Translations under genes and position numbers: made by a program | DNA from: Epiperipatus broadwayi | Lineage: Eukaryota > Onychophora > Udeonychophora > Euonychophora > Peripatidae | Assembly (NCBI GenBank): GCA_028023455.1 | Contig: JAQFVV010000350.1 | Coordinates: forward strand, 246,001 to 310,000 | Reading direction: 5' to 3' | DNA length: 64,000 bases | Notes under the pieces: model-generated | What the model saw: only the letters and a program-made list of their open reading frames with translations | Databases searched by the model: none | Told to the model about the DNA's origin: nothing | Shown: positions 45,835-56,195 of the stretch, one piece after another | Position numbering within the stretch: the first letter of the stretch is position 1 | Layout: each line of letters starts with the position of its first letter

Positions 45835-46185
45835 TTTCAACTATCCTTGTAGTTTTGTCAACTAATACTTTGAAAGGACAACTTTCCCATAATTCCATGA
45901 TGTCAACCTTTTCATAATTCCATGATCTTAATGTTTGCTGCCTGCCTATTGATTAAATCTTGCTTGTATTTATATATTAACATAGCTTCCTCAATTTTTC
46001 TTTTATTATTATTTCTTTCAGTTTCCAATATTTTTATGTTACTATAATTAAAATCAAAACCATATATACATGATTTATTATGGTTATAAACTTTTAAGTA
46101 CTCTACTCTCTAATATTTATCTATAAATTTACGTATATTATTTTGAAGAAATACAGACATCAATTTGTAATATATATATATATTT
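45835..46185 (-). pseudogene. Penelope-like element C-terminal fragment
   Basis: On the minus strand, from about 46090: LKVYNHNKSCIYGFDFNYSN, IKILETERNNNKRKIEEAML, IYKYKQDLINRQAANIKIME. The H.....DF....IKIL.E.....RKI.EA..I......N pattern is the C-terminal end of PLE GIY-YIG proteins. The GIY-YIG signature itself is missing; upstream (FLQNNIRKFIDKY) is separated by a stop. It begins right next to the 5' splice site of the MFSD6-like exon, i.e. it sits in the downstream intron. Confidence 0.65.
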
Positions 46186-46215
46186 ACAAGTTTGTGTTTA
46201 TACACTTATAATTAC

Positions 46216-47595
46216 CTGCAGTGTAATGGAAGATAGCATTCAGAGCTTGAATTGTGACTTTGGTTCCTTCAGGAGCTTTTTTGTAAGAATATGTCATGGC
46301 AGAGGTACAAAGCAAATGAATTGAAAATGCTTCTAATGCTTCAAATATTAATACTAACTCTGGGGAATATATTAAAGAATATCCAACAAACCGAATGCCA
46401 TATACTACAAATGAAAATATCATAGTATTCAAAGTTCCTAATCGTTTAATAATCCAATTTGAAAAATATATAGTAGGGATTGTGGGTAAATAACTCACTG
46501 TCATTGTTAAACCCATTAATGTTTTGGAACTGCCTAAACTTGCCATGTACCAAAAAATAAAAGTTTCTAAAAATCCCCAGAACATGCCTCCTAGTAAAAC
46601 CATACTGTAAATAAGAAGGAGTTTTTTATTTGATGAAAGAAATTTAAGAACAGTTATTACAACATTTCCAGATGATTTTATAATAGGGATCTTAAAAAAA
46701 ATAAAAGTTATTAATAAAAGAGCAGAAAGAGCTGTACTAAAATAAAATACTGGAGAATAATCAGTGTGATTTTTGGATTTTGGTGAATAATCTAACAATA
46801 ATCCAGAAATTGGAGGTATTATAGCAGAAGCAATAACATCCCAAACCTTTTGTCTACCAAAGTTGCTTTTGTGTGCTAAAGCCATGGTAAATGCGGCAGT
46901 ATTTTGTATATAGTAAATAGATGCACCAAATATTGTTGATATTACCCGACTAAGTAAATAAAACATAAATGTCATTCCATATTTACTATATTGTTCGTTA
47001 TCACATTTGGTGTTCCATACATCACAAGTTAAAGCACATGAAGAAGGAATTTCACAATACATATGCAATATAGTTTGTTTTCTTTGATAAAGATCTATAT
47101 CAAGAGTATTATTTTGAAGACTTTTATTGCTTTCATTAAAACAAATGATATTTTCTTTAAACTTGTTTACAACACATACTTCTGACAATAAATTACTAAA
47201 CACTTGAGAACAATTACTAATGCAATTGTTTACAATTAAAGATGTATTTGTAATAGAATTGTTGTATTTTGAAATATCAAATTGAGAAAAATTTGTTCTA
47301 GAACTAATATAAAGATTACTTGAAGAACATTCTAAAATTCCAAATTCATCAGTACATGTTTGATAAGTGTTAGCTTTTGAGATTAGCAGTAATCCTAAAT
47401 TAAAAATAGTACATGGAATTAAAAAAATTATCAAAAGGATCTGGTAATTGGCAATTTTATCAATTAAACAACCAATTATTGGAGATACGATAAAAGTAGC
47501 TATAGGTATAACAGCAAAAATAATCCCTGTTTCTGTAGCAGATAATCCCATGTATTTCATATGAAGTGTTATATAAGGCATGAGTGAGACAACAC
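46216..47595 (-). CDS. MFSD6-like transporter, large internal exon
   Basis: A 1380-bp uninterrupted minus-strand exon encoding ~460 residues of a major facilitator superfamily protein. It begins after a 3' splice site (pyrimidine-rich TTTTTTCTTATAG ending at 47596) and ends at a 5' splice site (ACTGCAG|GTAATT, junction 46216/46215). The start reads VVSLMPYITLHMKYMGLSAT, so the Met at 47581 is internal, not the true start. Visible in order: TM hairpin with IIFAVIPIATFIVSPIIGCL and the loop LIDKIANYQ; an extracellular loop of ~140 residues with about ten Cys and many N-x-S/T sites; TM segments with GLLLDYSPKSKNH; the family-typical FLETFIFWYMASLGSSKTLM; and KKAPEGTKVTIQALNAIFHY. Substrate unknown; membrane protein. 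First and last exons were not found; flanking introns are filled with PLE, LTR and hammerhead repeats. An intact frame amid so much decay suggests selection. Confidence 0.88.
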
Positions 47596-47719
47596 CTATA
47601 AGAAAAAAGAAAAAAAATGTAAGAAAATATTAATTAGTAATAAGACAATATTAATTAAGTATTAGTATTATATTAGATATTAATAAGAATATAAGATATG
47701 TATCTAATATAATAAAAAA

Positions 47720-48529
47720 AATAGATTCTTTATAACAGCTACATAAATATCAATAATAATTTTTTATACATAAAAGCTTTTTTCAGCACCTGATTTGGTG
47801 CCCTTTTTAAGTATTAATAATCTATTTAACATTAGTGAACTATTTCTGACATAAAACTATCTAGTGTTCAATAATGGCATTAAAACAAATAATAACAATA
47901 TAAATCATTAAAATAAATCAAAACCCTCATATATAAATCCAGTAATTACAAAATAATTGACTATATCATAACAATACAATAAATAAATTACATGCATTTT
48001 TTTTACAATTATATATATATGCTATTTTATATAATTTTACATTCATTTTTAATTAACAACTGTTAACCAAATTTATAAAAGTCTTGTAAATATTCATACA
48101 ATTATTCAAATTATTTTTAATATAGTATGTCTTCTTTTTGAATCTTTGATGTAATTTAAATGTTTAATACATTTTGTATCATCTATTCTATGCTCATAAT
48201 TCAAGTAATGAATGTATAATGCAGATTTATCATCTCTTCTATTACTTGCAATATTATGTTCTTTGGCTCTTTTCTCTAATTGTTTGCCAGTATGCCCAAA
48301 GTAAATCATTTTACAATTTCACATGTAATTTTATATACAATTCCTTTTTTGTACTGTATATCACCTCTTAACTTATAATTATCTATTAATTGACATATAT
48401 TCTTCTCAATATAATTTTTGTTATATCTTAATGTATTATATATCCTAGGATAACATGAAAGTTTAGTTCATTTCTGATTTGATTCATTATTACCATTATC
48501 AATACCATTATTTTCCTCAGAAATTTTAT
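47720..48529 (-). mobile_element. Penelope-like element, left arm of an inverted repeat
   Basis: Minus-strand sequence encodes, from about 48480, LSYPRIYNTLRYNKNYIEKN-like connector, then VYKITCEICKMIYFGHTGKQ and LEKRAKEHNIASNRRDDKSA, LYIHYLNYEHRIDDTKCIKH: a GIY-YIG domain (IYFGHTG in place of YIGETG, Arg and EH present). Downstream to 47720 is 3' noncoding sequence with a small hairpin GGGCACCAAATCAGGTGC. The whole 810 bp is repeated in inverted orientation from 48544. It starts ~125 bp upstream of the MFSD6-like exon acceptor, so it lies in the intron. Confidence 0.8.
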
Positions 48530-48543
48530 ATAGTGAGTGATAA

Positions 48544-49051
48544 AATTTCTGAGGAAAATAATGGTAATTATAATGGTAATAATAAATCAAAAAAGAAATG
48601 GATTAGACTTTCATATCCTAGGATATATAATACATTAAGATATAACAAAAATTATATAGAGAAGAATAAGTTAAGAGATGATATACAGTACAAAAAATGA
48701 ATTGTATATAAAATTACATGTGAAATTTGTAAAATGATTTATTTGGGCATACCGACAAACAATTAGAGATAAGAGCCAAAGAATATAATAATGCAATTAA
48801 TGGAAGATATAATAAATCTACATTATACATTCATTACTTAAAATATGGGCATAGAATAGATACTACAAAAAGTATTAAACATTTAAATTACATGAAAGAT
48901 CTAAAAAAAAGACAAATATATGAAACATACTATATTAGAAATAATTTGAATAATTGTATGAATATTTACAAGACTTTTATAGATTTGGTTAACAATTGGT
49001 TAATTAAAAATGAATGACAAATTATATAAAATGACACACATATATATATAT
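48544..49051 (+). mobile_element. Penelope-like element, right arm, first part
   Basis: Mirror of 48529-48010 with TAAAATTTCTGAGGAAAA (48541-48558) facing TTTTCCTCAGAAATTTTA (48511-48528), centre 48534.5. Encodes SDKISEENNGNYNGNNKSKK, KKWIRLSYPRIYNTLRYNKN, then VYKITCEICKMIYLGIPTNN with a deletion and frameshift inside the GIY-YIG part. It stops at 49051 where the LTR element is inserted; the continuation is at 55879. Confidence 0.8.
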
Positions 49052-50872
49052 TGAAACAATTTATGTTTTGTCTCGTAATAAAGTTTCTAACTTTAACTTT
49101 TACTAGACACAACTGTCACATCAAGCAAGAAGCAAATATAGACGAATCATTTAAGTCTATATTCCTGATCGAACACTGAGATTACCAATGTAATATTCCA
49201 GTATTATTTTTCCTGACTAGAAGCTCCTTGGCTGCTGGATACTCATTCATAAGAATGATTTAATTAAAAAAAATAATCCAGTGCTTGAAATATTTATAAA
49301 ATTTTTGAGATTTAATGTTACTGTACTAGATTGACACATGTACCTTTTACTACAATTAATGTCTACTGAATATTTAATAAACCCTACAGGTATATCATTC
49401 TAATTGGTATGGTGGAGAAAGAAAGATGAGATGTAAAGAGCTATTCATAAATAAATATTGTTTAATACAATACATTCAAATACAAACTTAAGATATAATC
49501 TTAAAACATAACATAAGAAATCATTAGCCTAATACAAATTACATTTTAATTTAACAATTCACACTAAATAATAATTGTTCTTAATTTATATGTAGGTATT
49601 CTAGAGTTTAGAGTTCTTTTCTCCACGTATTATTTGTTATAGAAAATTTGATTATTTGATTCACTCTGATTTACATTTTGCAATTGCATTATAATTTCTT
49701 TTGGCCATTTTAAGAAAGTGTGTGCATGCATGATATATTTAAAGTTTAATTACCTAGGTTTTTCTGGACTTCGATAAATAATTAGTGAACCATCATGTGG
49801 ATTATTCTACTTCTTTTGGAGAGATGGTAGTTCTTGGGATCCGGCTCGGATTCTTTTATGCAGCTTACTTCTGTTGTATTCTTTGCGGCTTCAATACCAG
49901 GGGAGGTGAACCATCAGGCAGGCGCTATCTCTGCTGTTACTTCATGGGTGAAATGACATTACACCTGAAACAGGTGTGGATCAACTGGTGTCCGTTTGTA
50001 GCCCCTTACCCCTGCATTCTCAATGCTTCAAATTCTTGGTACGTTTGGTTCATATATAAAAAAACAGCTCTCAAACTAATCTGTCTTTCAGCTCAGCAGA
50101 CTCAAGAAGAACTCAAACATGGCTTCTTTCCTTCACAACTTCTGTCTTGGTCCAGAATCCTTTTCTTATCTTCTTTTATTGTTCACTGAAATGTCATTAA
50201 ATACATTTCAAACCTTTATTTTACTTTCTTCCATAAAATACATAAATTTTCTTCTTGTTTTTTATTTCTTTTTTTATTTACTTCCATAATATCGGTTTTT
50301 GGTTACTTTTCCATTTCTCTTTTAATACAATAATTTTCTTATTTACACTCTATCTTTCTTTCCTTTACATAACTATACATATATTTCATATGTTCAAATG
50401 TGTAGTTTGAAGAGACGATCTTTATCTTTTTTTAAATCTGTTTATTTTAATTATTTCAACGATCGAATTTTATGATTGCTAATTCTACAATCATTAACCT
50501 CCTTTTTATTTACTTTTCCATTTAAGACTTGATCATCAACTTCGATGATCATATTTTAATATTCCCTTAACTTTACTATTCTTAATTTTTTTAAAAAGTT
50601 GACTTTGGAAGGTGAAAGATAAAAATCTTGTTCACTTATCTTCCTTCACTTTCTTTAATTACTATAATTGATTCTGCTTTTAATTGCATTCCTCAACTAC
50701 AGCATTTTGATTTTTTACTTGACACTATCTTAAAATAAAATTTTTTCTTTCCTATGTTTATTATCCAATTTCTATAAATTAATTTACATATAAAACTCAC
50801 ATTTAATATTATGCGATATATATATGAAATGTACACATGTGTGATCACAGTATGTGCGATCATCACATTACA
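49052..50872 (-). repeat. 3' LTR of the LTR retrotransposon
   Basis: Minus-strand sequence starts TGTAATGTGATGATCGC at 50872 and ends TTGTTTCA at 49052, i.e. TG...CA termini. Aligned along its length with 54220-55878, for example GTTTTGTCTCGTAATAAAGT, GAAGCAAATATAGA(C/T)GAATC and TTCTTGGGATCCGGCTCGG. It is longer than the other LTR mainly because of ~150 bp around 50190-50340 missing from the 5' LTR. Antisense open frames inside both LTRs match only because the LTRs are duplicates. Confidence 0.88.
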
Positions 50873-50885
50873 CCGCTCCCTAATT
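50873..50885 (-). other. Polypurine tract of the LTR element
   Basis: On the minus strand AATTAGGGAGCGG runs directly into the 3' LTR start TGTAATG. Purine-rich with one T-containing edge. Position immediately 5' of the 3' LTR is what defines it as the plus-strand primer site. Confidence 0.65.
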
Positions 50886-51997
50886 TTCAAGAATTAAAAT
50901 CTAGTGAACTCTGGTGTGAAGGCCATTTTAATTCTTAATATTTAAATTCTTTGGTGAGATAGTCATGAAGAGACAACTAGGTAACAGCTATACATATTCA
51001 ATCCAATCGATCTGCGCTAATCAAACCACTTTAATCCCTATGGAGAACTAGACTACAGTGAGACTTGACCTTTAATGCTAATCACGATTCATATGGGGTT
51101 CGAACTCTTAAGACAGCAGGGCATTTCTATGGCTCCTTCAACATAACATAAACTTCTTCATCTGAAATTCTTAATATTCTTGATAGGCTAGGAAATCTCA
51201 TCTAGCATGGATAATGTGCCCAGGATTCTTACTGGAGCTACATCATTTTATTTATTTTTTGCCACACACACATATTTTTGATTCTTCAAATTCTTGAGGT
51301 AATTATTTATTGAGTTCATAATAAACCAGGAGCTTCTGTCCCACACAGATAATGAGCTCAGGATTCTTACTGATGCTATATTATTTTTCAAAAAAACTTT
51401 TAATGCACATGCTCACCTGCAGATTTCCATCATACGAAGAGACAGCTTAACCAAGCTCAGATGCAATCCAGCATAATTCTCCCCACACACATATGCCTTC
51501 ATCCAGAACCTCAACCATATATTCTTGATACTAAACATTTAACTTTAACATTTACTCCTTTTCTAGTTATTATTAAAGTAGTATTACATGACAAAGTTTA
51601 TCACCCCAATGGTTGATATAGTTAATACATTTTAATCATCGTTTCTTTTTTCTCTATTTTTTTTCATGCGCAGCCGTGTTTGACAGGCTTACACTAGGAG
51701 TTCGTCATTATAGATTACACATTGGTTTGTTTTTACGTTACTTCATTTTGTTTTTTCATACTTTGCATTTAAAATTTTCTTACTATTTCATCTTCTCTTC
51801 CCATTAAATTTCTGTTATTTACATTGATCTTTTTTATATCGTTGTTCTATTCATAATCCAATGTCGTTTTCATTTGGTCGAGCCGATAGGTCTGTCCGTT
51901 TTCATTTCCTTTTGAGTTAGATTTTATCAGGAGGTTCTTTGTTACTCCTTTTGTTCAACATATATCCACTGGTGCTGGGCAATGGACTACTATCCCT
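50886..51997. other. LTR element interior, no protein recognised
   Basis: Region where protease and polymerase would be expected. Translation of the minus strand gives only short, stop-interrupted peptides. The composition differs from the flanking AT-rich DNA, suggesting former element sequence, possibly pol remnants decayed beyond recognition. Confidence 0.5.
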
Positions 51998-53290
51998 ATG
52001 TCTACTAAAGTCTCTGTGTCCTTTCGGATAATTTCCATCCGAATATCTCTCCATCATTCTGGACACTTTATTTCTAACATAAAATCTATCCTTGCCTTCC
52101 CAGTAGCTTTGTTGATGGTTAGATTGCCCCCCCCATCTACCACTGGATCTTTAATCGGTTTTTTGAATTCTCGATCGTCAACTTTATTGTTAGGCCTTGT
52201 GCTGTCGAATGCATTAAACAGTTTGGCGACTTGTTCGACAGTTTGTCTTTCAGTGCCAATAAGCATCTGCTCCACATTGTGTGGAAAATTATGCCTGATG
52301 ATCCTAATAATTTGTTTCTCTGACAGAGGGTTAGCTGTCAGTGCACGTAGTTTCGCCACCTGTCAACAAAAGAATGGAGAGAATGGCTCTCCTGGTCTCC
52401 ATTTATTTTGTCAGATCTCATGCCGCAGATTTTCTTGGAGCTCCTTACTCCAGTAGCTGGTGAGTAAAGCTGCCTTATATCTGATAAACGTTGTTGGTTT
52501 TATGAACAATGAGTCCCACCATGCTTGGGAAGCACTCTGCAAATGGTTGCATGTGATGGCCACTTATGGCTTCTTCATCTAGTTTATTCAACACAAAATA
52601 TCTTTCCAAACTATTAAGGTGCTCCATGGGACTCTCTAAGATTGCAGTTACTTGCTGGCATGCATTCATTGGTGCTTTTCTGCTTATCATTATTAATTAT
52701 TTCTTTCATCCCTAGATTTTCTAATTCGCTCTCCCTTTCCTTTACTTTTGACCCTATTTTCTCTATTGCTACTGCTAACTGATTGACATCAAATTGTAGA
52801 TTTTCTATAACTTTCTCATTTTCATCTTTAATCACTTCAATTTTCTTCTCTTGCTCTAATTTAAAATCCTCTATTTCCTAGCATACTACTTCTACTCTAT
52901 CTTCCACATCAGTCACCTTTTCACTTATTTCCCCTCTGATCTCTTGTGCTGCACTATCCCACTTTCCTATAATTCATTGCTCGAATTTTTCAAGTAACTC
53001 AGCTTGGCTATCCAATCTTTTATTTGTGATCATCAATTGACAAGTGGTTTGCCTAAAATTATCATTTAAGTCTTCAAATTTCTGATTGAAGCTTTTAGTT
53101 AGTTGTTCACGTAACTCTTTCATGATTTTCTTATTTGATTCTTCCCTTTGCTTCTCTCTTTCATTTAATTCTTTAGAAAATTGTTGCTGATCTTTCATTA
53201 TTTTTTTTCAGCATACCCATTAAATCACTACTTTCTACACTACCTTCCCTTTTGTGTTCATTATTATCTTCCATTTCCCTATTATTACTC
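51998..53290 (-). pseudogene. gag of the LTR element, frameshifted
   Basis: Minus strand from about 53275: MEDNNEHKREGSVESSDLMG, then after a run of A (frameshift) MKDQQQFSKELNEREKQREE, a long Lys/Glu/Gln coiled coil (SNKKIMKELREQLTKSFNQK; later DENEKVIENLQFDVNQLAVA). Then follows a capsid-like region (HMQPFAECFPSMVGLIVHKT, LRALTANPLSEKQIIRIIRH, NVEQMLIGTERQTVEQVAKL). Arrangement of an N-terminal coiled coil followed by a helical capsid domain is common in Gypsy-type gag. At least three stops or frameshifts interrupt it. No CCHC knuckle was seen. The coiled coil resembles the gag remnant at 19.7-20.6 kb. Confidence 0.68.
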
Positions 53291-54198
53291 AAATCTTAGG
53301 TTTGTTCAGCTTGTTTTTTATACTAATACTTCCCTCTCCGTCACTTTGGACATCCATCTTTGTTTTTGCTTCCGTGTGCATGAATCTACTTTTATGTTTA
53401 TGAAGTAATCCTTATTATATATTTCCACTATACTGATTCTCTTTCATCATTTACCCTTTTATTTCTATTTTCTAATTTAATTCCTTTCTTTTATGATTGG
53501 CGTTTGGTATGCCAGTTAATCCCAACCACACCTGCTCAGATTCTCTTCCTACCTGCCTTAGATTCATTTCCTCTCCCTAATATGTCTAGTTTCCCTACTA
53601 TTACCCTCTTACTCTACTACGTATATATTTATCGATAAATTTATTCTATTACAATGCCTTACAATAACGCACATATATAGTTTCTTTGGTTTGACTAATA
53701 TATTCTATTTCACTATATTTAGAATAATAATTTCTATCCCACTACGACTGTTTGAAATAAGACACGTATATAATTTATTTTGATTTCACTGATATACTTT
53801 ATCTCACTATATTTATGACTTATCGATAAAAATTTTCAAAATCCATTTTCAATTTATATTAGATTTCAATATATTTCTCTTTATTTGATTGCAATTATGT
53901 AAAGATAACATATATATTCGGTCGTTATAAGTATACAGACCTCCAAATAATTTTTTCTCTTTTTTTTTCTTAACATTAAATATAACCAGTTAATCTATCC
54001 CCCTTCCCTTCTCTTTTCTTCTATACATGTGACTTTGAAACATAGATAACGAACTATAAAGCAAAGAAAAAACTCTCCCTCTCGTCCTCGCTTCTCACCA
54101 AGTCAATTTTTTTTTTGGAATTAATTTGTATATAAACAATTTTTTTTTTTAAACAAAATTCTATCCGACACATGACTAATAATTGTACAGCAAATCAA

Positions 54199-54216
54199 TC
54201 CCAGACTTGGCCCCCA
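54199..54216 (-). other. Primer-binding site candidate
   Basis: On the minus strand the 5' LTR ends TGTTACA at 54220, then TTT, then TGGGGGCCAAGTCTGGGA. A TGG start just inside the 5' LTR is the usual PBS pattern. The first seven bases match the 3' end of animal tRNA-Pro (…GCCCCCA complement); the rest matches only partly, so the primer identity is uncertain. Confidence 0.6.
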
Positions 54217-54219
54217 AAA

Positions 54220-55878
54220 TGTAACAGAATTTACGTTTTGTCTCGTAATAAAGTTTCTAACTTTAACTTTTACTCGACACAACTGTCACGTCAAGCAAGA
54301 AGCAAATATAGATGAATCATTTAAGTCTATATTCCTGATTGAACACTGAGATTACCAATGTAATATTCCAGTATTATTTTTCCTGACCAGACGCTGCTCG
54401 GCTGCTGGATACTCATTCATAAGAATGATTTAATTATAAAAATAATCCAACGCTTGAAATATTTATAAAATTTTCGAGATTTAATGTTACTGTACTAGAT
54501 TGACACATGTACTTTTTACTAGAATTAATGTCTACTGAATATTTAATAAACCCTACAGGTATATCATTCTAATTGGTATGGTGGAGAAAGAAAGATGAGA
54601 CGTAAAGAGCTATTCATAAATAAATATTGTTTAATACAATACATTCAAATACACACTTAAGATATAATCTTAAAACATAACATAAGAAATCATTAGCCTA
54701 ATACAAATTACATTTTAATTTAACAATTCACACTAAATAATAATTGTTCTTAATTTATATGTAGGTATTCTAGAGTTTAGAGTCCTTTTCTCCACGTATT
54801 ATTTGTTATAGAAAATTTGATTATTTGATTCACTCTGATTTACATTTTGCAATTGCATTATAATTTCTTTTGGCCATTTTATGAAAGTGTGTGCATGCAT
54901 GATATATTTAAAGTTTAATTACCTAGGTTTTTCTGGACTTCAACGAATAATTAGAGAACCATCATGTGGATTATTCCACTTCTTTTGGAGAGATGGTAGT
55001 TCTTGGGATCCGGCTCGGATTCTTTCATGCAGCTTACTTCTGTCGTATTCTTTGCGGCTTCAATACCAGGGGAGGTGAACCATCAGGCAGGTGCTATCTC
55101 TGCTGTTACTTCATGGGTGAGATGACATTATACCCGAGGCAGGCATGGATCAACTGGTATCTGTTTGTAGCCTCTTACCCCTGCATTCTCGATGCTTCAA
55201 ATTTTTGGTATGTTTGGTTCATATATATAAAAAAACAGCTCTCAAACTATGTCTTTCAGCTCAGCAGACTCAAGAAGAACTCAAACATGGCTCTTTTCCT
55301 TCACAACTTCTTATTGTCTTATCCCAGAATCCTTTTTTTATCTTCTTTTATTATTTACACTCTATCTTTCTTTCCTTTACATAGCTATACATATATTTCA
55401 TACATTCAAATGTGTAGTTTGAAGAGACGATCTTTCTTTTTTTAAAATCTGTTTATTTTATTTATACCAACGATCAAATTTTATGATTGCTAATTCTACA
55501 ATCATTAACCCCCTTTTTATTTACTTTTCCATTTAAGACTTGATCATCAACTTCGATGATCCTATTTTAATATTCCCTTAACTTTACTATTTTTAATTTT
55601 TTTTAAAAAGTTGACTGTGGAAGTGAATAAGAATCTTGTTCACTTACCTTCCTTCACTTTCTTTAATTACTATAATTGATTCTGCTTTTAATTGCATTCC
55701 TCAACTACACCATTTTGATTTTTTACTTGACACTATCTTAAAATAAAATTTTTTCTTTCCTATGTTTATTATCCAATTTCTATAAATTAATTTACATATA
55801 AAATTCACTTTTAATATTATGCGATATATATATATATGAAATGTACACATGTATAATCACAGTATGTGTGATCATCAC
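54220..55878 (-). repeat. 5' LTR of the LTR retrotransposon
   Basis: Direct copy of 49052-50872. The start (55878 on the minus strand) reads AGTGATGATCACAC after a TA run, so the first ~6 bases of the LTR (TGTAAT in the other copy) are lost or overwritten by microsatellite change. It ends TGTTACA at 54220 next to the PBS. Confidence 0.88.
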
Positions 55879-56195
55879 TATATATATATATAATTGTAGA
55901 AAAAAATGCATGTATATATATATATAATTGTAGAAAAAAATGCATGTAATTTATTTATTGTATTGTTGTGATATAGTCAATTATTTTGTAATTACTGGAT
56001 TTATATAAGAGGGTTTTGATTTATTTTAATCATTTATATTGTTATTGTTTGTTTTAATTTTATTATTGAACACTAGATAGTTTTATGTCTGAAATAGTTC
56101 GTTAATGTTAAACAGATTATTACCATTTGAAAAGAGCTTTTCTGTACAAAAAAATTATTATTGATATTTATATAGCTGTTGTAAAGAATTTATTA
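55879..56195 (+). mobile_element. Penelope-like element, right arm, second part
   Basis: Continuation of the arm broken at 49051: TTTATTTATTGTATTGTTGTGA, ATTTTGTAATTACTGGATTT, AACACTAGATAGTTTTATGT and TTGATATTTATATAGCTGTT (read in parts) are the reverse complement of 47725-48005. The first 70 bp hold a tandem duplication of TATATAATTGTAG plus AAAAAAATGCATGTA (55888 and 55923). The arm ends about 56195, symmetrical with 47720. Confidence 0.8.

Larger units (their letters stand above)
49052..55878 (-). mobile_element. Gag-only LTR retrotransposon nested in the PLE repeat
   Basis: A 6.8-kb element read on the minus strand, with 1.8- and 1.66-kb direct LTRs, a primer-binding-site-like sequence inside the 5' LTR and a purine tract before the 3' LTR. 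The 3.35-kb interior (50873-54219) carries a broken gag-like frame (51998-53290). No protease, RT or integrase was recognisable in the remaining ~1.1 kb, so it is an internally deleted or non-autonomous element needing helper functions. LTRs differ by scattered substitutions and one larger deletion, so insertion is not very recent. The target lies in an (AT)n run; the exact target duplication cannot be read. Confidence 0.85.

Noticed and set aside
47700-47900. Hammerhead in the PLE 3' region, as reported for some PLEs
   Set aside because: Only a simple hairpin (GGGCACC...GGTGC) is present; no CTGANGA and GAAA pair in the right order was found.
49785-50189. 134-codon frame similar to a 159-codon frame at 54966-55445
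   Set aside because: They resemble each other because they lie in the two LTRs, antisense to the element. No domain recognised, and the second differs by frame-affecting changes.
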